This document shows, piece after piece, positions 7,951 through 15,444 of a stretch of DNA of 64,000 nt (position 1 is its first letter; each line of letters begins with the position of its first letter). Source of the stretch: a virus; the IMG/VR virus record IMGVR_UViG_3300009149_000027, positions 1-64,000 of that record; one strand, 5' to 3'. A program made the position numbers and the translations under genes. Under the pieces are notes generated by a model. The model was not told where the DNA came from. It ran no database searches and saw only the letters and a list, made by a program, of their open reading frames with translations.

Positions 7951-8232
7951 TTAAACAACACGCCGGGCGGTTTTGCTTTCCCTCCCAATCGCATACAAGC
8001 TGCCATTGGGTAGCTTTACGTATCCCACTGCGTCTGTATGCCCTCCCGTTCCCAGGTTGTCATATATGCGCATACTTCCCATGCGAAATTGTCGGTTGAT
8101 TTGCTTCCTGGTTGGGTTGTCAATTCCTGGGGTTACATATTGCATGTTCACAATCTTTCCATTGTATCCCGCCAAGACGTGGAGGCTTGACGCTTCCTGT
8201 AACTCTCTCATTATTTCGTCTGTGGTTCCCAT
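7951..8232 (-). CDS. Hypothetical protein, 93 aa
   Basis: Leftward gene ending just after the terminator. Mixed alpha/beta, with a basic central part (NPTRKQINRQFRMGSMRIYDN) and a C-terminal KLPNGSLYAIGRESKTARRVV segment. No family recognised. Last gene of the 9023-7951 group. Confidence 0.65.
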   Translation of the reverse strand: MGTTDEIMRELQEASSLHVLAGYNGKIVNMQYVTPGIDNPTRKQINRQFRMGSMRIYDNLGTGGHTDAVGYVKLPNGSLYAIGRESKTARRVV

Positions 8233-8236
8233 AGCA

Positions 8237-8482
8237 TCACCCCTCCGCCCAGATCAGGCACACCGTCGGCGAGCCGTGGCCAAAGCTGGCCAGGTCCACG
8301 CCTACGCACTGCTCGCCCGTGGCCGGCACCGTGTAGGCGTACCCGTAAGCGTCCCACGTGGCCACGGCAATCATAAGCAGGATAGCGGCAATCCCTACGC
8401 ACCAGGCCGCCCGTATGCGCCCAGGGTGGCGAGGGTGCAAGCGGTTGGTTCGGGGTGCGGTTGTGTCTGTGAAGTTGGTCAT
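8237..8482 (-). CDS. Small membrane protein, 81 aa
   Basis: Start at 8482 follows AGAGGAG. One clear membrane segment (AAWCVGIAAILLMIAVA, about residues 26-42) follows a basic N-terminal part, and the remainder (with two Cys) would lie outside. Start overlaps the stop of the gene at 8479. Function unknown. Confidence 0.65.
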   Translation of the reverse strand: MTNFTDTTAPRTNRLHPRHPGRIRAAWCVGIAAILLMIAVATWDAYGYAYTVPATGEQCVGVDLASFGHGSPTVCLIWAEG

Positions 8483-8709
8483 AGTTCGGTCTCCTCTTGT
8501 GTAGGTTGACAGTTGCCGATACCGAAAAGATGGCACGAGCGGCTGTAGTCGGCGACAATGCCAAAAGCGGCGGCGGCGGCATGATTGCACTGGATGGCGG
8601 CGGCGGTATTTTCGGCAAGTGCGGGGATTGCCTTGGATGATTCGATGGCTTGCCAGGTGTCGTGAGCGAGTAGGCCGGCTATACGTTGCTGTGCGGTCTC
8701 AAGTTTCAT
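8479..8709 (-). CDS. Hypothetical protein, 76 aa
   Basis: Helical, Ala-rich N-terminal two thirds (AIPALAENTAAAIQCNHAAAAAFG) and a short Cys-containing tail. Overlaps its neighbours at both ends by ATGA-type junctions, so it belongs to a coupled operon. Function unknown. Confidence 0.6.
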   Translation of the reverse strand: MKLETAQQRIAGLLAHDTWQAIESSKAIPALAENTAAAIQCNHAAAAAFGIVADYSRSCHLFGIGNCQPTQEETEL

Positions 8710-9023
8710 GATTGGTTGCCCCAGACCGGTCGGTCGGCCTCATTGACCCATTCATCACAGATGCAAAAATCTCGTGTCCCGCGTGCAAGCCGGCCGGTTG
8801 AGACCTTGCGCTGGCGATACAGACCGGACCAGATAATTTTTGTCGCATAGTCCCGTACAGGCAGATTGCGGTCAGTCTCTTCAAATCGATACGACAAATC
8901 GCCCGTCCACTCGGAGAGATAACCGCCTACTGACGTGCCGCTGGCGACTCGTGCCGCTTGCTCTGCCGTCGCACGTGTGCGGGCTATCGCTGCCATGCGT
9001 TCCTCGTGTGTTGCTGTGTTCAT
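8706..9023 (-). CDS. Hypothetical protein, 105 aa
   Basis: The start at 9023 (MNTATHEERM) is preferred because GGAGA lies nine bases upstream; the ATG nine bases earlier touches that site. The N-terminal helix is Ala/Arg-rich, and the C-terminal part has DFCICDEWVNEADRPVWG. First gene of its operon, behind the promoter at 9086-9114. Confidence 0.65.
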   Translation of the reverse strand: MNTATHEERMAAIARTRATAEQAARVASGTSVGGYLSEWTGDLSYRFEETDRNLPVRDYATKIIWSGLYRQRKVSTGRLARGTRDFCICDEWVNEADRPVWGNQS

Positions 9024-9064
9024 GGTGCCCATTCTCCATTGGTGTGCTGCATTGGATAGAATCA

Positions 9065-9114
9065 GTTATCAATCAACTCTCCACTATCATAGCAGGTTTT
9101 GCGGCCATAATCAA
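9065..9114 (-). promoter_or_regulatory. Leftward promoter with operator
   Basis: Reading leftward: TTGATT (complement of 9109-9114), 17-base spacer, TATGAT (complement of 9086-9091). Nine bases beyond the -10 lies GTTGATTGATAAC (9065-9077), found at the same place beside the promoter at 10849-10877. A shared repressor or activator site is likely. Confidence 0.65.
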
Positions 9115-9529
9115 CCCCCAATTGTGGAGTTTTCTATACGCAAAGGCTACGTTTACCCTCCGATTGCCCTCCGCTAGCGTCTTATGTGAACTACGTACAT
9201 TTGTATGCCACTGGGCCGAAAATCGCATAATGATAGCCAAAAAGCCGGGTTTAGGCAAAAGTGCGGCGGCGGCCAGGCCGAAAATCCGCCGTCAACCGTG
9301 CGAATAGACATAATAAACCGAACTATACATAATACCGTGTACCCCTGCGCATATCCGACGCAAAGCCGACGCATTGCATATGTCCGATTCATTTTTACCC
9401 GATTCTTTTTTACAAATCCGATTCATTTCTCCGATTACCCGAAGCTGGAACGCAAAAATCGCCGATGCTCCCGGCGGTTTGCTTGCTCTCATGCGATTGT
9501 GGCCACTGCTGGCGGTGATTCTGCCCGAT
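9115..9529. other. Intergenic region with a cluster of CCGATTC/CCGACGC repeats
   Basis: No convincing gene. Between 9352 and 9436 there are six related boxes: TATCCGACGC (9352), GCCGACGCATT (9365), TGTCCGATTCATTT (9381), CCCGATTCTTTT (9398), AATCCGATTCATTT (9414) and CTCCGATTA (9429). They are close to the dispersed element found at 11.5-15.8 kb. Confidence 0.55.
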
Positions 9530-10096
9530 TCAGTCGGCAGCTGCGTCCTCTGCCTCGTCTCCTGCGCCTACCTCTGCCTCAATCATGCGGTAATCACCCT
9601 CTACCTCGGTGGTATCCGCCTCAATTGCGGCCATTTCGTTGTTGATTGCGCCGAAATCCGGCGGCTTTGGTGCATCTGCGCCCCAGCTAAACACAACGTT
9701 GACATTGTTACCGGCTGGCGTGCCTAACTGGTACAGCCCCTGGATGGTAGAGCGCTGCACGATGCAATGGGCGACGCCGGATAGCGCTTTGATGTCGTCT
9801 GTCCGGTTGTAGTGCTGCCAATATACCCGCTCCAGGTTGTCGAATTTGGCGATAGCGGTGGATTGGTACACGTCTACGTTTTGCAGCTTGTCTTGCTGCC
9901 ACTGCTTACGGATTACGGCAACGTCGGTATAGATGTCATCACGCAAAAGGGGCAGGGGCCGGGCGGTATCCTCTTCATTAATGCGGTCTACAATCTCTCC
10001 TGATGGCAACCCCTGAAGCAACAAAGCGGCAATGGTAGCAAGGTCTTTTTCTCTTTGCCTCTCCGATCTTTTTGAAGTTATGCGGTTGCTTAACAT
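9530..10096 (-). CDS. Helix-turn-helix protein, putative small terminase subunit
   Basis: 188 residues. The N-terminal part is a charged helix then an HTH-like segment (LATIAALLLQGLPSGEIVDRIN), followed by DIYTDVAVIRKQWQQ and a long helix (STAIAKFDNLERVYWQHYNR), with an acidic tail (EVGAGDEAEDAAAD). This order, HTH then a lysine/arginine-rich helix containing LxRLExxYW, resembles phage small terminase-like proteins. The assignment is inference. An iteron array lies directly upstream and could be its binding site. It is about 7 kb from terL, separated by a small-gene run and tnpB. Alternative: a replication or transcription regulator that binds the iterons. Confidence 0.5.
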   Translation of the reverse strand: MLSNRITSKRSERQREKDLATIAALLLQGLPSGEIVDRINEEDTARPLPLLRDDIYTDVAVIRKQWQQDKLQNVDVYQSTAIAKFDNLERVYWQHYNRTDDIKALSGVAHCIVQRSTIQGLYQLGTPAGNNVNVVFSWGADAPKPPDFGAINNEMAAIEADTTEVEGDYRMIEAEVGAGDEAEDAAAD

Positions 10097-10101
10097 AATA
10101 A

Positions 10102-10217
10102 ACTTATCCCAAATTATCCCTAAGTTATCCCAAATTTGGCGGTAGTTATCCCAAATCTCGGGCGAGTTATCCCAAATTTGTAGGTATAATCCCTATTTTT
10201 GGGTAGTTATCCCAAAT
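10102..10217. repeat. Six 21-bp-spaced iterons (AGTTATCCCAAAT)
   Basis: Copies begin at 10102 (ACTTATCCCAAAT), 10123, 10144, 10165 and 10205 (AGTTATCCCAAAT), with a degenerate copy at 10185. Steps are 21, 21, 21, 20 and 20 bases, two helical turns, so all lie on one face of the DNA. An inverted partial copy lies at 10224-10232. The array abuts the start of the HTH gene at 10096. Confidence 0.85.
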
Positions 10218-10246
10218 GGGGGGATTGGGATATGGTGATATTTTAG

Positions 10247-10286
10247 CACAGAAAGAACCCCGGATCAAGGGGGATGATCCGGGGTT
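10247..10286 (-). terminator. Intrinsic terminator, leftward
   Basis: Perfect 12-bp stem (10256-10267 with 10275-10286, AACCCCGGATCA/TGATCCGGGGTT) and a 7-base loop. Reading leftward it runs into a T-rich stretch (TTCTTTCTG). It ends transcripts from the 10792-10301 genes before the iterons. Confidence 0.8.
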
Positions 10287-10300
10287 GGGTGGTGAGCAAG

Positions 10301-10531
10301 TTATGCGTAAAATGATACAACCTCGCCGGACCTGCTATCGTGATGACTGATGATGTCCACGCCGTCACGGTCCAGGGTTGCGGTGTGCGAGGCAATCAGT
10401 GCGGCGGCATACCCTGCGCCACGGCCACGGAAGCGATCAGGCTTGTAATAGCGATCTAGAAACTGCTCTACCGTCGCCACGTCTGTCACCTGATATTTTC
10501 GCCATGCTACTTGGGGATTCCAAAGGTCCAT
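10301..10531 (-). CDS. Hypothetical protein, 76 aa
   Basis: Start supported by AGAGGAG. Contains VEQFLDRYYKPDRFRGRGAGYAAALIASH and ends in a beta-rich tail. No family recognised. Second gene behind the leftward promoter at 10849-10877. Confidence 0.65.
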   Translation of the reverse strand: MDLWNPQVAWRKYQVTDVATVEQFLDRYYKPDRFRGRGAGYAAALIASHTATLDRDGVDIISHHDSRSGEVVSFYA

Positions 10532-10597
10532 GTGTGAATCTCCTCTGTGTTTTGTGTTGGGTGGTTTGCCAGGGCGGGGGGTGGCCCTGGGGGTGGG

Positions 10598-10792
10598 TTA
10601 CTCTACTCGGTGCGCTGCCTCTTGTGCCCGCACGCCCGAAGAAACCAGCTTGACAAACTTCTCGGCCTTGCCCTTCGTGCTGAATTTGAAATAACTGTCC
10701 GGGTTAACTGCGTGCGGTCCGCTGAGGTCGGCAATCCAGCCACTCGCCCCGGCCTCTACTTCGCTGGCTTTGAATACGTTCTTAATCGTCAT
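10598..10792 (-). CDS. Hypothetical protein, 64 aa
   Basis: Start supported by ACAGGAG. Looks like a small alpha/beta protein ([19 protein letters not shown], then [17 protein letters not shown]). No family recognised. First gene behind the promoter at 10849-10877. Confidence 0.65.
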   Translation of the reverse strand: MTIKNVFKASEVEAGASGWIADLSGPHAVNPDSYFKFSTKGKAEKFVKLVSSGVRAQEAAHRVE

Positions 10793-10826
10793 CGTTCATT
10801 CTCCTGTGTGTAATGTGGCGAAAATC

Positions 10827-10877
10827 GTTATCAATCAACTTCCATTCTATTATGCGCCCATTTTCCCGGTTTGTCAA
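10827..10877 (-). promoter_or_regulatory. Leftward promoter with operator
   Basis: Reading leftward: TTGACA (complement of 10872-10877), 17-base spacer, CATAAT (complement of 10849-10854), then GTTGATTGATAAC at 10827-10839. The operator matches the one at 9065-9077 in sequence and in distance from the -10. Confidence 0.75.
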
Positions 10878-10937
10878 CCCCTAATATAGCATTATCGGCA
10901 AAGATGCGTAATTATACGTATTTATTGAGAAATGGGA

Positions 10938-10976
10938 ATATTGGGTATTGACACCGTGAGGAAATGGGTGTAATAT
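10938..10976 (+). promoter_or_regulatory. Rightward promoter with repeated upstream element
   Basis: TTGACA at 10948-10953, 17-base spacer, TAATAT at 10971-10976. The stretch ATATTGGGTATTGACA plus CGTG after one variable base (10938-10958) is repeated at 29021-29041 at another rightward promoter. It drives the 11043-15375 operon. Confidence 0.7.
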
Positions 10977-11042
10977 GGATGCAGAGCCGGATGATAGATA
11001 ACAAGTCGCCACGCAACACTAGCCATGAGGAGAGAATAACCG

Positions 11043-11249
11043 ATGACATACCGTCAATTTGTAGCCCATTATAAGAGAAACGTACTTCCCCACATTCAAG
11101 CCACCTACGAAAAGGGCGGGCGAAAAGACATCCCCGCACGGCGTCAGGCGTTCAACGAAGAAATGGACAGCCTTTGTCGCAGTGGCCAGATCACTGACAA
11201 GCAGGCGAGAACCTGGGACGGATTGCCCCGAAGCCTTGCCAAAAAGTAA
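11043..11249 (+). CDS. Hypothetical basic protein, 68 aa
   Basis: Start follows GAGGAGAGAATAACCG. Basic and helical (HYKRNVLPHIQATYEKGGRK, then a C-terminal RSGQITDKQARTW helix). First gene of the rightward operon. No family recognised. Confidence 0.65.
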   Translation: MTYRQFVAHYKRNVLPHIQATYEKGGRKDIPARRQAFNEEMDSLCRSGQITDKQARTWDGLPRSLAKK

Positions 11250-11305
11250 GCCGCCACATAACACAACCGGGGAGGGTTGCCCCTCCCCCATGAAAGGATC
11301 TGGCC

Positions 11306-11503
11306 ATGAAGGGCACCAAAGAATTTGAGGAACTACAGAGGGAATTCGAGAAGCAAGCCCCCAAGGTGACACGCCACCCCGTCGAGCGGGTCGATAAGGG
11401 TGAGAAGGTCCCCGCCGATGTGTTCTACCGGCACGGAAGCACAAATGAACTATTTCACACGTTCATGCTGGGCTATTCATTTGCTAAATATATCTATCAA
11501 TAG
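11306..11503 (+). CDS. Hypothetical protein, 65 aa
   Basis: Start follows AAAGGATCTGGCC. Charged N-terminal helix (KEFEELQREFEKQ) then RHPVERVDKGEKVPADVF, ending in an aromatic tail. No family recognised. Confidence 0.6.
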   Translation: MKGTKEFEELQREFEKQAPKVTRHPVERVDKGEKVPADVFYRHGSTNELFHTFMLGYSFAKYIYQ

Positions 11504-11566
11504 GAGGGGGGATTCCCAATCTATCCGACGTATCCGACACACTTTTACACGAGGAGAAAACGACCG

Positions 11567-11869
11567 ATGCAAGGCAAGGACATAGCAACTATCATCATCC
11601 AGCAATTGGGCGGCTACGGGAAGCTGAAGGCCATGATCAACGCCCGCAATATGGCGTATGACGACAATTCCCTTTCGTTCCGCTTCTCAGGGTATCGCAA
11701 GGCTGTTTTTTGTCGAATCACCCTCACCAGCCTGGATCTCTACCACATGCGCCTTTTCAAGGTGGACAAATACGGGACAATCAAAACCGCATTCGAGTTG
11801 GGCGGAATGTATAACGACATGCTGATCCCCGTCTTTGAATCGGCCACCGGCCTACGCCTGAGTTTATAG
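11567..11869 (+). CDS. Hypothetical protein, 100 aa
   Basis: Start follows GAGGAGAAAACGACCG. Begins DIATIIIQQLGGYGKLKAMI, then a beta-rich part (SLSFRFSGYRKAVFCRITL). The start resembles small phage proteins of unknown role that begin with an AxxIxxQLGG helix. The TATCCGAY element occurs twice in its leader (11522, 11531). Confidence 0.65.
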   Translation: MQGKDIATIIIQQLGGYGKLKAMINARNMAYDDNSLSFRFSGYRKAVFCRITLTSLDLYHMRLFKVDKYGTIKTAFELGGMYNDMLIPVFESATGLRLSL

Positions 11870-11889
11870 CCAAGAGGAGAAAATAACCG

Positions 11890-12165
11890 ATGCTAACCCG
11901 TGATGAACACTTCACCAAAATTAACGACTATGCCCACATGACCGTAGGCGAAGAGTGGGAGATCGACAAAGAGACCTATTGGTATTTTCTGGAATGCTTG
12001 CCCCCCCTGGCGATGGCTCACGGTTGCTTTTGGATGAGCGAATTTACCAAAGGCAGCGTAACGGGCCGATACCGCAAGCAGGGGGATCGCTACTTCGCAT
12101 CTGAGCAGGACATCCGCACAGATCCCCTGTTCCCCACCAAAGCCGAAAGAATGTGCTGGGCCTAA
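11890..12165 (+). CDS. Hypothetical protein, DUF1419-like
   Basis: 91 residues starting after GAGGAGAAAATAACCG. EIDKETYWYFLECLPPLAMA followed by GCFWMSEFTKG and a YRKQGDRYF strand resembles the DUF1419 pattern (YWLExLPP then a Gly-rich strand). The match is from memory of the pattern and is tentative. Family function unknown. Confidence 0.6.
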   Translation: MLTRDEHFTKINDYAHMTVGEEWEIDKETYWYFLECLPPLAMAHGCFWMSEFTKGSVTGRYRKQGDRYFASEQDIRTDPLFPTKAERMCWA

Positions 12166-12222
12166 GTTCCGCCCCTACCCCCCAATCTATCCGATGCACT
12201 TACACAAAGGAGAAAACACACG

Positions 12223-12483
12223 ATGCAGATCCACATCCAACCCGACCCAACCCCCGAAGAGGAAACCGACCGCCTGTTCTACTGTACCGTGATCGACGGC
12301 GACCGTCATGGTTTCCTCCTCGGACCCTATGAAACCCTGGCCGGGGCCGAGGCTAACGTGAAACGGGCGCGGATCCTTGCGCATTCTATTGATCCAAATA
12401 CCGTCTGGTATGGTATTGGAGCGGCTGGCATTTTGCGTAGCAACCCCCAGCCCACCCGCGTCCTCTTCGCCGACCAGACCTAG
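12223..12483 (+). CDS. Hypothetical protein, 86 aa
   Basis: Start follows AAAGGAGAAAACACACG, with the TATCCGAT element at 12188 in its leader. Beta-rich (RLFYCTVIDGDRHGFLLG) with a short helix. No family recognised. Confidence 0.6.
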   Translation: MQIHIQPDPTPEEETDRLFYCTVIDGDRHGFLLGPYETLAGAEANVKRARILAHSIDPNTVWYGIGAAGILRSNPQPTRVLFADQT

Positions 12484-12548
12484 ACAACGCTGGACCCCTG
12501 AACCTATCCGATTCATTTCGCACCACTTAGCAGAGGAGAAAACGACCG

Positions 12549-12845
12549 ATGACCAACCCTATCACTTACGGCACCTGGGAAGTTTCCAAGGACGCTACGC
12601 CCGACTATGCCCCACAGTTTACCATCTACGCCGAAGACACCGGGGAGCGTGTGGCGACTGTCTTCCAGACCCCTGCAAATGCCCGACTGATCGCCGCAGC
12701 CCCTGATATGCTGCGGGCGCTGAAATTGGCCGATGAGTACATCTACGAAACCATCTATGAGGCAACGCCCAGAACAAGCGTCAAGGATTCAGGTCGAATA
12801 CTGCGCGCCGTTGTTGACGCCATTTCCCTAGCCACGGAGGGCTAA
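12549..12845 (+). CDS. Hypothetical phage protein with NARLIAAAPDML motif
   Basis: 98 residues. Contains TPANARLIAAAPDMLRALK, a motif seen in many small early phage proteins of unknown role, following a beta-rich half. Leader carries the TATCCGAT element (12505) and GAGGAGAAAACGACCG. Ends two bases before the next gene. Confidence 0.7.
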   Translation: MTNPITYGTWEVSKDATPDYAPQFTIYAEDTGERVATVFQTPANARLIAAAPDMLRALKLADEYIYETIYEATPRTSVKDSGRILRAVVDAISLATEG

Positions 12846-12848
12846 CCC

Positions 12849-13070
12849 ATGACCGACGAGGACAAAACCACTATCCGCACGATGCAACGCAACCTGATGC
12901 AGATCAAGAGAACGGGGAAAGCGCCCATCAATCTGGTGCAGTATCAGAAGATGGGGCTAATCGCCATCCGACGCAAAAACGTAAAACTGGCTTCGGGCCG
13001 AACGGAAAAGATATTTGACCGGCTGCTACTGACCGACAAAGGCAAGCGCACCCTCTCCGCAATTGTCTAA
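12849..13070 (+). CDS. Hypothetical basic protein, 73 aa
   Basis: Basic and helical (MQRNLMQIKRTGKAPINLVQYQKMG) with a winged-helix-like C-terminal part (FDRLLLTDKGKRTLSAIV, where LTDKGK recalls the wing of MarR-like domains). Possibly DNA-binding; this is inference. Start is almost contiguous with the previous gene. Confidence 0.6.
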   Translation: MTDEDKTTIRTMQRNLMQIKRTGKAPINLVQYQKMGLIAIRRKNVKLASGRTEKIFDRLLLTDKGKRTLSAIV

Positions 13071-13136
13071 TCGATGACACTATCCCCCTGAACCTATCCG
13101 ACGATCTTTGACCCATTACCAAAGGATGACACCACC

Positions 13137-13394
13137 ATGACAATCTTCCGCATCGGCCGCCCCGACTTCTGGCACATATCCCACAACCTGGACAAAGTTC
13201 AGACCGACCCCGAAACCCTCAAGACCCTAAAGCATGGGATCAACTGTTTCAAGATGTTAATTTCCATCGGGTCGAGTCTCAACGCCTCGGAATTTGCCTA
13301 CCTGATTGGCGGGGATTATGACATGAGCAACCCAAAGACCGCCGCAGTCGTCAACGCATTTTTCAGCCTATCCACAAAGGAAACCATCCGATGA
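13137..13394 (+). CDS. Hypothetical protein, 85 aa
   Basis: Start follows AAAGGATGACACCACC; TATCCGAC at 13095 in the leader. Helical in the middle (LKTLKHGINCFKMLISIGSSL). The stop overlaps the next start (ATGA). No family recognised. Confidence 0.6.
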   Translation: MTIFRIGRPDFWHISHNLDKVQTDPETLKTLKHGINCFKMLISIGSSLNASEFAYLIGGDYDMSNPKTAAVVNAFFSLSTKETIR

Positions 13395-13654
13395 ACACCA
13401 AGATCCGCAAAATCACCAAGTTTGACCCGTGCCCCTCCCACAAAAGTTTCTTTCACGGAATGGCCCGCTACCGCAAAGCCGATTATTTTAGCCAGGGGGG
13501 ACCGTCAGTAGGCCCCTGCTGCAGTGGCGCGGGGTGCCGAATCTCCCCAGGCCGGGACATTTTCATTGAGGAGGTCTGCCGCCGCACATACAACACCTAT
13601 ACGCTGGGGACCCCATTCTCATGGCAGATCAACAAAGACGGGGTGACGATATGA
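13391..13654 (+). CDS. Hypothetical Cys-rich protein, 87 aa
   Basis: Overlaps the previous stop. Five Cys residues (CPSHKSF, CCSGAGC, VCRRTY) suggest metal binding, but spacing does not match a named finger. The stop overlaps the ATG at 13651. Confidence 0.6.
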   Translation: MNTKIRKITKFDPCPSHKSFFHGMARYRKADYFSQGGPSVGPCCSGAGCRISPGRDIFIEEVCRRTYNTYTLGTPFSWQINKDGVTI

Positions 13655-14007
13655 CCGCCGCCGTCACCCTCATCAATCAATCGTTTCACGAAGTCAACGC
13701 CGGGACAATCCTCCATCCCCTCCTCGTGTGGGAGTGCGACGTGGACCGCATCGGCGGCAAGACGGGCGCACAGGCCATCCTGGATGAACTGCTAACCCTG
13801 GACCCCCTCTTTGTATCCGACGCAATCTGGGAGACAATGGCGGCCCTGAGAGACTACCTGGCCGACCCCGACGCTGACCCCTGGGGAGTGGAATATGTGA
13901 TTGAGGCTTACGACCAGGCCCTGCTGGACGCCATGACCCTCAACTGTGCCCGACGCAACGCCGAGGCCCTTACCTATCCGATGTTTCAGGGGGCAATGGC
14001 TATCTGA
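13651..14007 (+). CDS. Hypothetical acidic protein, 118 aa
   Basis: Start at 13651 overlaps the previous stop. Helical with LDPLFVSDAIWETMAALRDYL. A similar peptide (VDPLLVSDALRPLVQM) occurs in the gene at 14716, in both cases encoded over a TATCCGACGCA element (13814 and 15305). Function unknown. Confidence 0.65.
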   Translation: MTAAVTLINQSFHEVNAGTILHPLLVWECDVDRIGGKTGAQAILDELLTLDPLFVSDAIWETMAALRDYLADPDADPWGVEYVIEAYDQALLDAMTLNCARRNAEALTYPMFQGAMAI

Positions 14008-14091
14008 TAAGTGCGGCTTATGTAAACGTCTCCGTGACCGCCACGGAGTGGACAATCTATCCGATTTACTTTCACAAAGGAAACCTGAACC

Positions 14092-14382
14092 ATGAGCAAG
14101 CCCTACATGCACGTTTACGTGAACACCGACGAAAATGCCCTGTTTGGCAGCGAAGGCCCTGGCGAACACGACGCAGATTTGAGCCGAAAATCATACGTCA
14201 ACATGGTCGAAGGCGCAGTAGTCGAGGCGTTCCCCGACCACGATGTCGATGTCGTCGAAGCGCCGCATACACGATACATTGACGGTGACTTCGAGACGAG
14301 TGGCGACTTCGACGACGCCGCCACGGCCGAGCGGATCGTCAACGATGTCTACGGCTCGTTTGAATGGCTAGTCAACGAGTAA
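14092..14382 (+). CDS. Hypothetical very acidic protein, 96 aa
   Basis: Start follows AAAGGAAACCTGAACC. Rich in Asp/Glu throughout, a composition seen in DNA-mimic and anti-restriction proteins, though composition alone does not show that role. Leader has TATCCGAT at 14058. Confidence 0.65.
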   Translation: MSKPYMHVYVNTDENALFGSEGPGEHDADLSRKSYVNMVEGAVVEAFPDHDVDVVEAPHTRYIDGDFETSGDFDDAATAERIVNDVYGSFEWLVNE

Positions 14383-14507
14383 CGCCGCAGGACGTGGAAA
14401 GCGACTCGCCCGCCCCCATACACCTATCCGACGCATTCCACGTCCTGGCGGCCCAGCCACGGTCCCAGGGGGGCAATCAACATCCGATTCAAAAAGGAAC
14501 ATCAACC

Positions 14508-14729
14508 ATGATTTACAAACGAGCGACCAAAGCATTACAAGATGCGGGAATTGAAGGTATCGTTATCAAAAAGTATCTTTGGGGACCGGCCCCGCATTAC
14601 GTTCAGGCAATCCGCCAATCCTCACGCTGCTTTAATACCTGGCAGCAAGCCAGGGACGCCGTGCTGGACGGATTCCGACCTACTGTCGAGGAATGGGCAA
14701 TACAGGGAGAGACTCATGTCACCCAATGA
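14508..14729 (+). CDS. Hypothetical protein, 73 aa
   Basis: The start at 14508 (MIYKRATKALQDAG) has AAAAAGGAAC upstream; longer upstream frame lacks a binding site. YKRATKALQDAGIEGIVIKK followed by a YVQAI strand looks like a small alpha/beta fold. The stop overlaps the next gene by 14 bases. Confidence 0.6.
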   Translation: MIYKRATKALQDAGIEGIVIKKYLWGPAPHYVQAIRQSSRCFNTWQQARDAVLDGFRPTVEEWAIQGETHVTQ

Positions 14730-15375
14730 CAAGGTAAACCAATACGTCAGCGCCGTTGTGCTGCAAAAGCGCCTGGGCAAGATTCCAGCCATCATAAAGA
14801 CAAAGCAGAAAAAGTTGAAAAGCCCGACGTTGACCAACACGTGGAAAACCCGCCATGAGAACGACATCGTAGCCTGGGAAGCCCAGCAAGCCGCCATCAA
14901 AGAGGAACTGGCCATCCGGGGGGATGAGAGGATGTCCGAACTACTGTGCCGAGTGACAGCACCCACCACGAACGATAAATGGATAGGTGAGGATGACCTG
15001 TACCAGCACGGGCGGGAGAATGGCCTGCCCGACGACCTGATGGAAGTGCGCCCCGTGCGCTGGGAGCCAGACGTGATCGGCCTCTACACCACCAGAGCCG
15101 GTGTCCAGAAGTACCACCGCAAGGAAGTGGAGTGGGCTAACAAGACGTTCAGATTGCCCAAGGCGAAGATGGACAACCTGGAACGGTGGGCGGAACTGCT
15201 GGACACCTACGCCGCCGCTGGCCCCAACCGGCGCGACGGACCCACGCCCAAAGCATCTCTGCAAAGCCTTTTCAGCCTGCTATCAGAGGTGGACCCCCTG
15301 CTTGTATCCGACGCATTGCGCCCACTGGTCCAGATGGCGAAAGCCAACAGGAGCGGGGACGAGGACGACGACTAG
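14716..15375 (+). CDS. Hypothetical protein, 219 aa
   Basis: The start at 14716 (MSPNDKVNQYVSAVVLQKRL) has CAGGGAGAG upstream and overlaps the previous gene. N-terminal helical basic region (KTKQKKLKSPTLTNTWKTRH), a central part with YTTRAGVQKYHRKEVEW, and an acidic tail. Last gene of the operon, followed by a terminator at 15384. No family recognised. Confidence 0.65.
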   Translation: MSPNDKVNQYVSAVVLQKRLGKIPAIIKTKQKKLKSPTLTNTWKTRHENDIVAWEAQQAAIKEELAIRGDERMSELLCRVTAPTTNDKWIGEDDLYQHGRENGLPDDLMEVRPVRWEPDVIGLYTTRAGVQKYHRKEVEWANKTFRLPKAKMDNLERWAELLDTYAAAGPNRRDGPTPKASLQSLFSLLSEVDPLLVSDALRPLVQMAKANRSGDEDDD

Positions 15376-15383
15376 GCACAACA

Positions 15384-15409
15384 AAGCCCAGGCATCCCGG
15401 CCTGGGCTT
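15384..15409. terminator. Terminator between convergent operons
   Basis: Stem AAGCCCAGGC (15384-15393) with GCCTGGGCTT (15400-15409), loop ATCCCG. It is followed by a weak T-rich stretch rightward and stands between genes ending at 15375 (+) and 15445 (-). Confidence 0.75.
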
Positions 15410-15444
15410 CTCCGTTCTGTATATCCGACTCATTTTCTAGACAA

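Noticed and set aside
7627-8013. 128-codon open frame after tnpB
   Set aside because: Low-complexity Pro/Arg/Gly product, spans a terminator, and overlaps the supported leftward gene at 7951.
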